A stretch of 64,000 nucleotides of DNA. It comes from Limibacillus halophilus. Its GTDB lineage: Bacteria; Pseudomonadota; Alphaproteobacteria; Kiloniellales; CECT-8803. The stretch spans positions 1 to 64,000 of the forward strand of contig NZ_JACHXA010000007.1 of NCBI RefSeq assembly GCF_014191775.1, read 5' to 3'. The notes under the pieces are model-generated. The model saw nothing but the letters and a program-made list of their open reading frames with translations. It searched no databases and had not been told where the DNA came from. The translations under genes and the position numbers were made by a program. Below, in pieces: positions 9,460 through 17,912 of the stretch; position 1 is the stretch's first letter, and each line of letters begins with the position of its first letter.

Positions 9460-10152
9460 TCAGTAGCGGGTGGTCATGCGATATCCGCGCTGATGGACAA
9501 GCCGTACGTAGGTAACCGCGCTTTCCCTCCACCAGGTCGAGCGCTCGACCTGCATCAGAGGATCCCCGATCGCACAGCCAAGGTTGTCGGCTAGCGCAGT
9601 GTCTGCAGCCGTGGCCGAGAAACTTATCTCGACGTCCGAAAAAGGAATCGTGGCAACCAGCCACTCGTTTGGCCCGACTTTGGAGAAATCGACCGTGCGT
9701 GCTTGGGGCAAGGCGGAGAGATTGATCCAGCGATCCTCGACTTGGTAGGGATTGCCGTCAGCGAAGTGCAAACAAACCAGGTGCCGGACCTTTGCCTTTG
9801 GGTCGAGCCGCATCCGCGCACGCAACCAGTCTGCCGCGGCAACAACCTCGGACTGGACGAGGGCATAGCGGTAGGTTGAGCCCTGCTCTTCGATCTGCTG
9901 TCGTACAATCGGGATATCGAACTTCGCTTGCCGCAGAGGCGACAATCGAACCCGGGTGCCAGCCTTGCGTTTACGCTCGATCAGACCGTCCTCGGCCAGT
10001 TCACGCATGGCTCGGTTCACCGTGGCGCGCGCCGCGCCGTAGTGTTCCGCCAAATCCGACTCGTTGGGAACCAGGCTTCCCGGCTTCCATTCGCCTTGCG
10101 TGATTCGACGCAGAATATCGGCCTTTATTTCGCGATAGGTCCCTGCCGTCAT
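9460..10152 (-). CDS. hutC: Histidine utilization repressor, GntR family HutC
   Basis: A 230-residue regulator with an N-terminal GntR winged helix (YREIKADILRRITQGEWKPG, LAEHYGAARATVNRAMRELA, GLIERKRKAGTRV, about residues 5-70). A C-terminal UTRA ligand domain follows (VCLHFADGNPYQVEDRWINL, ending LVHQRGYRMTTRY). HutC proteins repress hut genes and are released by urocanate. The ATG at 10152 is preferred for its GGAG six to nine bases upstream; a longer frame from 10191 adds 13 residues without a better site. It is divergent from hutD and first of the leftward hut genes. Confidence 0.9.
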   Translation of the reverse strand: MTAGTYREIKADILRRITQGEWKPGSLVPNESDLAEHYGAARATVNRAMRELAEDGLIERKRKAGTRVRLSPLRQAKFDIPIVRQQIEEQGSTYRYALVQSEVVAAADWLRARMRLDPKAKVRHLVCLHFADGNPYQVEDRWINLSALPQARTVDFSKVGPNEWLVATIPFSDVEISFSATAADTALADNLGCAIGDPLMQVERSTWWRESAVTYVRLVHQRGYRMTTRY

Positions 10153-10264
10153 CCGTCTCTCCACCTTGGTCACAGACAGTGAAACAGCCAAGTTTTTCTT
10201 CTCGCTTTCGGTCTGCCTCTACGGTTCGGCCCATATGTTGAGTGACAGCCTTACACGATAAAAT

Positions 10265-10273
10265 CAGACATAA
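10265..10273. promoter_or_regulatory. Half-site in the hutC-hutD gap
   Basis: CAGACATAA is the reverse complement of TTATGTCTG at 9383-9391. It lies in the 214-base gap between divergent hutC and hutD, where an autoregulated repressor would bind. No perfect second arm is visible, so this is weaker than the upstream palindrome. Confidence 0.3.
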
Positions 10274-10366
10274 GCTAAGCTAAGTCCAGACAATACAAAC
10301 CGTGTGGACGTTTCCCCGCCGCTTATGGCCTAATCGGTGCGTTAATTGGCGTACAGGGGCGCAAGC

Positions 10367-10933
10367 ATGCAACTTCTCCGGTTTGCGAGCTATCGCAGGA
10401 TGCCTTGGAAAAACGGTGGTGGCATAACGCGTGAGATAGCAGCCTTTCCAGAGGGTGCCGACCTAGCCGATTTCGAATGGCGGATCAGCATGGCGGACGT
10501 AGCCAGTGACGGACCTTTCTCGCGCTTCGAGGGAGTGGATCGGACCTTATGTGTTCTTGAAGGTTCGATTGAGTTGACCCTTCAAGGCGGCAAGGCCGTG
10601 GTGCTTGATCCAAACTCCGCCCCGCTTGGCTTCCCGGCGGATGAGGATGTCGTCGCTCGGCTTCCAGGCGGCCCCGTCAGGGACTTCAATGTCATGACGA
10701 GGCGCAAGGCTGCTAAACACCGGGTCGAGTCCTTGGAGATTAATGGTAAAACCGTGCTGAACCGGGAAGCAAAGACATTAGCGATTGTCTGTGCATCCGG
10801 AACCGTTGCGCTGAGCGGCAGTGGTGGAGAAGCAAATCTGGAGGCGTTGGATTGCCTGCTGTTTGATCGCGATAGCGTAGATTCAGTTCATGCCGAAGGG
10901 CGCGGTAAACTCATTGTAGCCAGGATTCTATAG
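10367..10933 (+). CDS. hutD: HutD/Ves family protein
   Basis: A 188-residue cupin-fold protein of the HutD family. The family opening is clear: MQLLRFASYRRMPWKNGGGI, then TREIAAFPEG and the SMADVASDGPFSRFEGVDRT core. HutD is thought to moderate hut expression in Pseudomonas; no catalysis is established. The ATG at 10367 has AGGGGC upstream; the frame could open seven codons earlier at a TTG without a reason to do so. It is divergent from hutC. Confidence 0.88.
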   Translation: MQLLRFASYRRMPWKNGGGITREIAAFPEGADLADFEWRISMADVASDGPFSRFEGVDRTLCVLEGSIELTLQGGKAVVLDPNSAPLGFPADEDVVARLPGGPVRDFNVMTRRKAAKHRVESLEINGKTVLNREAKTLAIVCASGTVALSGSGGEANLEALDCLLFDRDSVDSVHAEGRGKLIVARIL

Positions 10934-11070
10934 AACCATACCTTCATGACATCGAACCGCTTGTTCCAAAACAGGGCAGCAGGGTAGCTATGCCGGGATG
11001 GGCCGCGACGACGGAAGGACCGGCCTAAATCACTACAATGTTCCAGCCGTCGGCATTGGGAGGGTGGCTC

Positions 11071-11223
11071 ATGTCACGGTTCTTGCGTCAAACATGCGGT
11101 TCGGTAGAGCTTGCAGCCGCTAGAACGATCATTCGGTCGCCGGTCATCTACGTACGGAATATTCTTAAGTACTATGTAACCTACAGACTCTATCAGGACC
11201 GCATTGAGGGCCTGCGGCAATGA
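11071..11223 (+). CDS. Possible small basic protein, 50 residues
   Basis: An ATG with GGGAGGG six bases upstream opens a 50-codon frame starting MSRFLRQTCGS and ending LYQDRIEGLRQ, rich in Arg and Tyr. I recognise no family. It is the only plausible gene in the 328 bases between hutD and the second ammonia-lyase; the rest of that gap shows nothing else. The strong ribosome binding site is the main support, and the frame could be chance. Confidence 0.3.
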   Translation: MSRFLRQTCGSVELAAARTIIRSPVIYVRNILKYYVTYRLYQDRIEGLRQ

Positions 11224-11261
11224 TTGCCGCGCTTCGGTGAAATTGTTTTGGGGGCAAAGTC

Positions 11262-12785
11262 ATGATCGTGCTGGACGGTGAGCATCTAACAATTGGCGAT
11301 GTGGTCGCCATCGCTCGGAAAGGGGACCAATTGGCCCTAGCCGCAAGCGCGGCGGAGAAGGTCCGCGCGGGCGCCGACTATTTGACCGATCTGGTCGCCC
11401 AGGGACATCCCATCTACGGTCTGACGACCGGCTTTGGGGCGCTTGACGGCTTTGCCGTCGGGCCGGACAAGGTGCGTAACCTTCAGCACAATCTATTGCG
11501 CAGCCATGCCGCCGGCGTTGGGCGGCCGATGGAGCCCGAGGCGGTTCGCGCAATGATGGCAATCCGGGTCAATGTTTTGGGAACCGGTTTGACCGGAATC
11601 TCCCCTGAAACCCTGGATGCTCTGATAGCGATGGTGAACGCCGGTATCGTGCCGTTGGTGCCCGAGCGTGGCTCGGTCGGCGCCTGCGGCGATCTTGCAC
11701 CGCTTGCGCATATGGCTCTGCCGCTGATTGGCGAGGGGCGGGCGCGTCTTGGTAGCGGCGACTTCGAGGCGGCCAAGGGCGTGATGGCGCGGGCGGGCAT
11801 CCCTTTACCGACGGTCGCTGGCCGCGACGGCATCGCGTTGATCAACGGCACGGAGCAGACGACGGGCATTGGTTGCTTGGCCGCCTATGACGCTGGACGG
11901 CTGATCCAAGTAGCGGAAGCCGTTGCGGCGCTCTCGTTGGAAGCGTTAGGGGCGGTTGCCGATAGCTTTGACGAGCGGGTTGCCTTGGCCAAGCCCCACC
12001 CGGGCCAGATTGCCACTTCAAGCCGTTTACGTGCGTTGACGGACGGTTCCAAAGCGGTCCTGCCGCCGCGCCCCGAACGGATGCGCGATGCGCTGAGTCT
12101 GCGCTGCATCCCTCAAGTCCTTGGCGCGACACGGGATGCGCTCGCCCATTGCTGGCGGACGCTTGAAATCGAGATCAATGCCGCCAATGACAACCCGCTG
12201 TTTGGGGTGGCCGATGGCTTCGTCACCTCCAACTCCGGGAACTTCCATGGCCAGGCGGCGGCGGAGGTGCTCGACTATTTGGCCAATGCGGTAACGTCCG
12301 CCGCGGCGATTTCGGAACGTCGTGCCGCGCGGCTTGTCGATCCGCACCACAATGGCGGCCTTCCGGCCTTTCTGATTCATCCAGACTCAGCGCCGGGCGA
12401 AAACTCTGGGTTCATGATCGCCCAATACACGGCGGCATCGCTGATTGCTGAGATGAGGATGCGAGCCGTACCCGCGGCAATTCAGACCATCCCGACGTGC
12501 GCAAACACCGAGGACCATGTGCCGATGGCGCCGCTTGCGGCGCGCCGGGTTGCCTTTGTGGTTTCCACGGCATTCGACGTGGTGGCGATCGAAGCATTGC
12601 TGGCGGCGCAGGCCTGCGATATCCGTGGCTTGAAGCCCGCGCCTCTGTTGCAACCGCTTTACCAGGCAGTTCGCGATGTGGTGCCGACAATGCTTCGCGA
12701 CCGTCTCATGGCCGAGGATATAACTGCGGTACGAAAAGCCCTGCGTGATAGCGGCGTTGCCGGTCCAGATTGGACGTCACACTGA
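11262..12785 (+). CDS. Aromatic amino acid/histidine ammonia-lyase paralogue with Ala-Cys-Gly triad
   Basis: A 507-residue member of the MIO lyase family. Aligned with HAL it keeps Tyr52 (IYGLTTGFG), His82 (LLRSHAAGVG) and the long helical bundle. The residues that cyclise to the MIO cofactor read Ala141-Cys142-Gly143 ([14 protein letters not shown]; codon TGC at 11685-11687) instead of Ala-Ser-Gly. The HAL stretch SENK is replaced by AEMRMRA, while ANTEDHVPM keeps the Glu-Asp-His core. The product is probably an alpha,beta-unsaturated acid plus ammonia, but the amino acid substrate cannot be read. It is followed after 120 bases by a TRAP transporter on the same strand, which may import its substrate. 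Confidence 0.88.
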   Translation: MIVLDGEHLTIGDVVAIARKGDQLALAASAAEKVRAGADYLTDLVAQGHPIYGLTTGFGALDGFAVGPDKVRNLQHNLLRSHAAGVGRPMEPEAVRAMMAIRVNVLGTGLTGISPETLDALIAMVNAGIVPLVPERGSVGACGDLAPLAHMALPLIGEGRARLGSGDFEAAKGVMARAGIPLPTVAGRDGIALINGTEQTTGIGCLAAYDAGRLIQVAEAVAALSLEALGAVADSFDERVALAKPHPGQIATSSRLRALTDGSKAVLPPRPERMRDALSLRCIPQVLGATRDALAHCWRTLEIEINAANDNPLFGVADGFVTSNSGNFHGQAAAEVLDYLANAVTSAAAISERRAARLVDPHHNGGLPAFLIHPDSAPGENSGFMIAQYTAASLIAEMRMRAVPAAIQTIPTCANTEDHVPMAPLAARRVAFVVSTAFDVVAIEALLAAQACDIRGLKPAPLLQPLYQAVRDVVPTMLRDRLMAEDITAVRKALRDSGVAGPDWTSH

Positions 12786-12905
12786 AGGCGGCGAGGCGGC
12801 GTTATGGCTGGCCGCGTTGAATCGGCGCTCTTGCCAGCGGAAAGTGGCCGTTGATAATGCCGAGGGTAACAGGGTGCACCAAGATCAAAAGAAAGGGAGA
12901 GTGTG

Positions 12906-14006
12906 ATGACGACGACAAGACGTAAGTTTCTGGCTGGCGCCGGTGTTGCCGGTGCTGCGGCAGCATCGGCAACCTTCCCCATGCCTGCGATCGCGCAAGG
13001 CAAGATGCAGTGGAAAATGGTAACGGCTTGGCCGAAGAACCTGCCGGGTCCAGGTGTTGCCGCCCAAATGCTTGCTGATCGCATCACCACGCTTTCCAGC
13101 GGGCGTATCGAGGTTAAGCTTTTCGCCGCCGGAGAACTGGTCCCGGGGCGGGGTGTCTTTGACGCCGTCTCCGAAGGGACCGCTGAGCTTTATCACGCGG
13201 TTCCTGCTTACTGGGGGTCTAAGTCCAAGGGTATTGAGCTTTTCGGATCCCAACCCTTCGGTCTGCGCGCCGACGAGCAGTTTGGTTGGATGGCCCACGG
13301 CGGCGGGCAGGCGCTTTACGACGAGATGTACGCACGCTTCAACCTCAAGCCGTTCCTTTGCGGCAATTCCGGACCGCAGTGGCAGGGTTGGTTCCGCAAG
13401 GAGATCAACTCGGTCGATGACCTGAAGGGCTTGAAGTTCCGTACGGCCGGTCTGGCTTCAGACATGTATGCCAGAATCGGCATGGCGGTGCAGGCCATGG
13501 GCGGCCGCGACATGTTCCAGGCTCTGCAGTCGGGCGCGCTGGATGCCGGCGAGTTCATTGGGCCTTGGTCGGATAGCGCACTCGGTTTCTATCAGATCGC
13601 CAAATACTACTATTGGCCGGGCGTCGGCGAGCCGTCTTCGGCGGAGGAATGCGGCATCAACATGAAGGTTTACAATGATTTGCCGGATGATCTGAAGGGT
13701 GCGGTCGGCTTTGCCTGTGAAAGCCTCTACAACCCGGTTTGGACCGAGTACACGACGAAGCACGCTTTGGCGCTTCAGCAGCTTGTCGCCGAGCAGGGCG
13801 TGCAGGTTCGTAAACTGCCGGATGACGTCATTGTCGCGTTGGGCAATGCCGCAGGCGAAGTGATGGCGGAACTGCGAGAGGACAATGACGAGCTGGTTAA
13901 GCGCATCATGGAAAGCTTCCTCGCTTATCGCGCATCGATCAGCGAGTACATGACCTATGCCGACAATGGGCAGATGAACGCCCGTGCGTTGAACTACAAG
14001 TACTAA
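12906..14006 (+). CDS. dctP: TRAP transporter solute-binding protein, DctP/TakP type
   Basis: A 366-residue periplasmic binding protein. It opens with a twin-arginine type signal (TTTRRKFLAGAGVAG... PAIAQ, cleaved near residue 30). The mature start KMQWKMVTAWPKNLPGPG is typical of the TakP (2-oxo acid binding) branch. The later LKGLKFRTAGLASDMYARIG holds the Arg that usually grips the ligand carboxylate. GTG 12903 precedes ATG 12906; AGGGAG upstream favours the ATG. With dctQ and dctM it forms a complete secondary uptake system driven by a sodium or proton gradient. The upstream ammonia-lyase suggests an amino acid, urocanate-like or oxo-acid ligand; this is inference. Confidence 0.93.
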   Translation: MTTTRRKFLAGAGVAGAAAASATFPMPAIAQGKMQWKMVTAWPKNLPGPGVAAQMLADRITTLSSGRIEVKLFAAGELVPGRGVFDAVSEGTAELYHAVPAYWGSKSKGIELFGSQPFGLRADEQFGWMAHGGGQALYDEMYARFNLKPFLCGNSGPQWQGWFRKEINSVDDLKGLKFRTAGLASDMYARIGMAVQAMGGRDMFQALQSGALDAGEFIGPWSDSALGFYQIAKYYYWPGVGEPSSAEECGINMKVYNDLPDDLKGAVGFACESLYNPVWTEYTTKHALALQQLVAEQGVQVRKLPDDVIVALGNAAGEVMAELREDNDELVKRIMESFLAYRASISEYMTYADNGQMNARALNYKY

Positions 14007-14025
14007 GGTGTAGAGTGCCGGAGGG

Positions 14026-14052
14026 GCCAGCGCGGTGGGAATCCGCGCTGGC
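14026..14052 (+). terminator. Strong stem-loop between dctP and dctQ
   Basis: GCCAGCGCGG and CCGCGCTGGC form a perfect 10-base-pair stem around a 7-base loop, 20 bases after the dctP stop. There is no T-tract, so it is more likely an mRNA-stabilising or partial-termination hairpin that lets the binding protein outnumber the membrane subunits. Confidence 0.7.
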
Positions 14053-14081
14053 ACGCCGGACTTGCGCGTAGGGGAGGGGCT

Positions 14082-14585
14082 GTGAACAGAACCGCAGACA
14101 GGCTCGACATGGTCAATCGCCTCGTTGGCAGCATCGTCCGATGGGCAGCCCTTATCATGGTGCTGACGCAGTTTGCGATCGTGCTGCTACGTTATGTTTT
14201 CAGCATCAGTTTTGTCGCGGTCAACGAGAGCGTGCTTTACCTGCATTCCGCGTTGTTCATGTTGGGTGCGGGATATACCTTGCTGGTCGATGGGCATGTC
14301 AGAGTCGACATTTTTTACGCCAAAGCAAACGCACGCTGGCAAGCGGCGATCGATCTGTTCGGGCACGTCTTTCTCCTGATACCGTCGATGTCGTTGCTGC
14401 TCTACTGGTCCTGGCCGTCGGTGCGCAATGCCTGGGCGATCCTGGAGGGTCCAATTTCGGTTGGGGGTATACCGGCTTCCTTCTTGTTGAAATCACTGAT
14501 ACCGGCTTTTTGCGTACTCCTGTTAATCCAGTCACTGGCCTGTCTGATGCGCAATATAGCGCGTCTGCAAGAGAGACAATCTTGA
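14082..14585 (+). CDS. dctQ: TRAP transporter small membrane subunit
   Basis: A 167-residue inner-membrane protein with four predicted helices (ALIMVLTQFAIVLLRYVF, NESVLYLHSALFMLGAGYTL, LFGHVFLLIPSMSLLLYW, LKSLIPAFCVLLLIQSLACL). VDGHVRVDIFYAK between helices two and three is the DctQ family signature. The GTG at 14082 has a GGGGAGGGG run just before it. Its TGA overlaps the TTG start of dctM by three bases (TTGA), so the two are translationally coupled. Confidence 0.9.
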   Translation: MNRTADRLDMVNRLVGSIVRWAALIMVLTQFAIVLLRYVFSISFVAVNESVLYLHSALFMLGAGYTLLVDGHVRVDIFYAKANARWQAAIDLFGHVFLLIPSMSLLLYWSWPSVRNAWAILEGPISVGGIPASFLLKSLIPAFCVLLLIQSLACLMRNIARLQERQS

Positions 14586-16132
14586 CCCTACCTCTTGATC
14601 TCATGATGTTTGCGGCGCTGATCGCCTGCATACTTCTCGGCTTTCCGGTTTCTTTCAGCATAGCGGGGGTGGCAACGCTCTTCGCTGTTCTCGGCTGGGT
14701 TTTCGGGGTAATGGACATCTCCTTGCTAGGCGCTTTGGGTCAGCGCGTCTTCGGATTGCTTACCAACACAGTTTTGATCGCCATACCGCTATTTGTTCTG
14801 ATGGGCGTGATCCTCCAACAAAGCCATATAGCCGAGGATCTCTTGGAGACCATGGGCCGGTTGTTCGGCCGACTGCGCGGCGGGCTGGGCGTGTCCGTGG
14901 TGCTCGTCGGGGCCTTGTTGGCAGCGTCTACAGGGATCGTGGGAGCGACCGTCATTGCAATGGGGATGATTGCGTTGCCAACCATGCTGCGCAATCGCTA
15001 CAACCCGGAGCTGGCGTCTGGCATCGTTTGCACGGCGGGTACCCTTGGCCAGATCATCCCGCCGTCAACGCTTCTGATCATCTTGTCCGACGTGATGTCC
15101 AATGCCTACCAGCAGGCGCAGTTCGCACAAGGTAAGTTCACTGTCGAGACCATTTCGGTAGGGCAGATTTTCGCCGGTGCTTTGCTGCCTGGCTTGACCC
15201 TTGTGGTGATCTACATTCTCTACGTTTTAGGGCGCGCATGGCTTTTGCCCAACGATGCGCCGGCGGCGGTGCAACTGGATGACAAGCCATCGGCTTTGGA
15301 GGTCGCTATCGCCGTCCTGCCGCCGGTACTGCTGATTGTTGCAGTGCTAGGCGCGATTCTTGGTGGCGTGGCGACGCCCACCGAGGCCGCTTCGGTCGGG
15401 GCTATCGGAGCACTTTTAATGGCCGGACATAGGCTGGGCGCCAAACCTTGGTTGATATTGGCGGGGGCAGGAAGCTTATTGTTACTGGGCATTGTGTCGG
15501 GTCTGGCGCCCGTACATCTGCAGCGAAGCGATGCAGGGACCTCGGATTGGGTGCAAGGCGGCCTCTATGCAATGTTGGCTCTGCTTGGGATGGTGGCCAT
15601 CGTGGCGGCCTTGAAGCGCGCCTGGACCGCCGACATTCTTAAGCCTGCTCTGACATCGACGATGACCGTTACCTCGATGATCTTTGCAACCATTCTGACC
15701 GCCAGCATGTTCTCGCTGGTCTTTGTCGGATTAGGGGGCGAGGCGCGCATCGAGCAAATTTTGACCGCCATGCCGGGCGGCGCCACCGGCGCCCTGATTT
15801 TTTGCATGGCCCTTATTTTCGTCCTGGGCTTCTTCTTGGATTTTGTTGAGATCACGGTCATCGTGCTGCCGCTGATTGCACCGATGCTGATTCTGATGGG
15901 GCATGACCCCATATGGTTGGCGATCCTGATCGCGATCAATTTGCAGACATCGTTCCTGACGCCGCCCTTTGGCTTCTCGCTCTTCTATCTTCGAGGCGCG
16001 GCCCCGCCGGAGATAACGACAGGGCAGATCTATGCGGGGGTCGCGCCGTTTATTCTGCTGCAAATCGTTGGTGTCGCCATTATTTGGATGATTCCGGCCA
16101 TCCCCACCTGGCTCCCTTCTATCGTGTTCTGA
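14582..16132 (+). CDS. dctM: TRAP transporter large membrane subunit
   Basis: A 516-residue membrane protein that carries the transport path. It is longer than the usual ~430-residue DctM because of an extra hydrophobic block of about 80 residues in the middle (from MAGHRLGAKPWLILAGAGS to ADILKPALTSTMTV), as in the TakM/DctM_2 subgroup. The family motifs GQIIPPSTLLIIL and ATPTEAASVGAIGALL are present, and it ends NLQTSFLTPPFGFSLFYLRG. The start is taken as the TTG overlapping the dctQ stop; ATG 14603, seven codons in, is the alternative. The frame is open further left but only as a shadow of dctQ. Confidence 0.92.
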   Translation: MTLPLDLMMFAALIACILLGFPVSFSIAGVATLFAVLGWVFGVMDISLLGALGQRVFGLLTNTVLIAIPLFVLMGVILQQSHIAEDLLETMGRLFGRLRGGLGVSVVLVGALLAASTGIVGATVIAMGMIALPTMLRNRYNPELASGIVCTAGTLGQIIPPSTLLIILSDVMSNAYQQAQFAQGKFTVETISVGQIFAGALLPGLTLVVIYILYVLGRAWLLPNDAPAAVQLDDKPSALEVAIAVLPPVLLIVAVLGAILGGVATPTEAASVGAIGALLMAGHRLGAKPWLILAGAGSLLLLGIVSGLAPVHLQRSDAGTSDWVQGGLYAMLALLGMVAIVAALKRAWTADILKPALTSTMTVTSMIFATILTASMFSLVFVGLGGEARIEQILTAMPGGATGALIFCMALIFVLGFFLDFVEITVIVLPLIAPMLILMGHDPIWLAILIAINLQTSFLTPPFGFSLFYLRGAAPPEITTGQIYAGVAPFILLQIVGVAIIWMIPAIPTWLPSIVF

Positions 16133-16239
16133 GTCGCAACCTTTTGCCACTGCCGGGGTGCTGCAGCGGATAAAAGCCTTTGACAGGCTGTAGTGGCCCG
16201 CTAGCGTTCGTTTGGTTTACTCGCTTGGAGGTCTATTCG

Positions 16240-17868
16240 GTGCCTCAGCACACTTCACCCCTGACGCTGTTCCGGAACCAGACGTTCCGGATGCTTTGGA
16301 TCGCTGCGCTTGCATCGAATTTCGGAGGACTGGTGCAGGCGGTGGGTGCAGCCTGGATGATGACGACCCTTTCTGATTCCCCCAGCATGGTGGCGCTGGT
16401 GCAGGGCTCGATCACCCTGCCTATTATGATCTTCTCGCTGTTGGCCGGTGTTTTCGCCGATAACTTTGACCGGCGGAGGGTCATGCTGATCGCTCAGTGC
16501 TTTATGCTGGGTGTGTCTATCATGTTGGCGCTGATGGCCTTTGAAGGTTGGCTTTCGCCGTGGCTGCTTCTTGCCTTCACCTTCCTGATTGGTTGCGGCA
16601 CCGCGCTGCATAACCCGTCGTGGCAAGCCTCGATGGGGGATATCGTGTCGCGGGAGGATTTGCCGTCAGCGGTGGCCTTGAACAGCATGGGATTCAATCT
16701 GATGCGCAGCGTTGGGCCTGCGGTTGGCGGCGCCATCGTGGCCATCGCAGGCGCCGCAACCGCCTTCGCGGTAAATGCGCTTAGTTATGTTGCCATTATC
16801 GCCGCACTGTTCCGCTGGAGGCCGCCGCCGCCCAAACGGCACCTGCCACGCGAGCCTTTCGGTAGCGCCTTTTCGGCAGGATTGCGTTATGTCGCAATGT
16901 CGCCAAACCTGATTCGTGTGATTGTTCGAGGTTTCGTCTTCGGCCTCTCGGCAATCGTCGTTTTGGCGCTGTTACCACTGGTGGTGCGCGATATTCTACT
17001 GGGTAAGGCGTTTATTTACGGCGTCATGTTGGGTTGTTTTGGCGTTGGTGCTGTCGGCGGTGCCTTGCTGAACGCGCGCTTGCGGGAACGCTTCGCCAAC
17101 GAAAAGATAGCGCGTGGCGCATTTCTGGCGTTCGCCGCCAGCAGCGTATTGCTCGCATTCAGTTCAAATTATGTCGTGAGTGGAGCCGCCTTGTTTGTGG
17201 CCGGGGCATGCTGGGTCGTCGCCCTTTCGATGTTCAACGTCACAATCCAGCTTTCAACGCCGCGCTGGGTGGTGGGCCGGGCACTCGCGCTCTATCAGAC
17301 CGGGACCTTCGGCGGCATGGCGGCCGGCAGTTGGATTTGGGGGGCGGTTGCCGAGAACTTCGGCGCCGATCAATCCCTGCTGGTTTCGGCCATAGTGCTT
17401 GTGTTTGGTGCGTTAATCGGCTTGCGGTTACCCTTGCCGGAGTTCGGGATGCTCAATCTCGACCCGCTCAACCAGTTTCGCGAGCCGGCCCTGCGATTGG
17501 ACCTGACGCAGCGGAGCGGTCCGATCATGATCATGGTCGATTATGTGATCGACCAAGAGGATGTGCCGGAGTTTCTGTCAGCGATGAGCCTTCGGCGCAG
17601 AATCCGTATTCGTGACGGCGCCCAGCAATGGGCGCTCCTGCGCGATCTGGAGAATCCCGATATCTGGACGGAAAGTTATCACGTGCCGACTTGGGTTGAG
17701 TACGTGCGTCACAACGAACGTAGGACACAGGCCGACGAAGAGGCCTATGCGCGCATTCGCGCCCTACACAGAGGCCCGGAGAAACCCAGGGTGCACCGCA
17801 TGATTGAACGGCAAACCGTGCCGCAGCATGATGATACGCCGCTTAAGCCGGAGAGCGGAGGCAGATAG
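16240..17868 (+). CDS. MFS transporter with C-terminal monooxygenase-like domain (MFS_3/DUF894)
   Basis: A 542-residue fusion. Residues about 10-405 are a 12-helix major facilitator of the EntS/MFS_3 type (FRNQTFRMLWIAALASNFGG opening, FADNFDRRRVMLIAQ between helices 2 and 3). From about 425 a soluble tail begins (IMIMVDYVIDQEDVPEFLSA ... RRIRIRDGAQQWALLRDLEN) that resembles the dimeric alpha-beta barrel found in this subgroup. The GTG at 16240 has a perfect GGAGGT seven bases upstream, so the longer frame is rejected. It follows dctM by 107 bases on the same strand and faces a TetR gene. Export of a small organic molecule is likely; the substrate is unknown. Confidence 0.85.
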   Translation: MPQHTSPLTLFRNQTFRMLWIAALASNFGGLVQAVGAAWMMTTLSDSPSMVALVQGSITLPIMIFSLLAGVFADNFDRRRVMLIAQCFMLGVSIMLALMAFEGWLSPWLLLAFTFLIGCGTALHNPSWQASMGDIVSREDLPSAVALNSMGFNLMRSVGPAVGGAIVAIAGAATAFAVNALSYVAIIAALFRWRPPPPKRHLPREPFGSAFSAGLRYVAMSPNLIRVIVRGFVFGLSAIVVLALLPLVVRDILLGKAFIYGVMLGCFGVGAVGGALLNARLRERFANEKIARGAFLAFAASSVLLAFSSNYVVSGAALFVAGACWVVALSMFNVTIQLSTPRWVVGRALALYQTGTFGGMAAGSWIWGAVAENFGADQSLLVSAIVLVFGALIGLRLPLPEFGMLNLDPLNQFREPALRLDLTQRSGPIMIMVDYVIDQEDVPEFLSAMSLRRRIRIRDGAQQWALLRDLENPDIWTESYHVPTWVEYVRHNERRTQADEEAYARIRALHRGPEKPRVHRMIERQTVPQHDDTPLKPESGGR

Positions 17869-17912
17869 TTTCCGATCGGTCCACGGACTCTGCCGGTCCG
17901 AAGAATCAACCG

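Noticed and set aside
14141-14581. Upstream extension of the dctM frame giving a 663-residue protein
   Set aside because: The extra part lies wholly inside dctQ in another frame and has no DctM similarity; the coupled TTG or the ATG 21 bases later is the sensible start.
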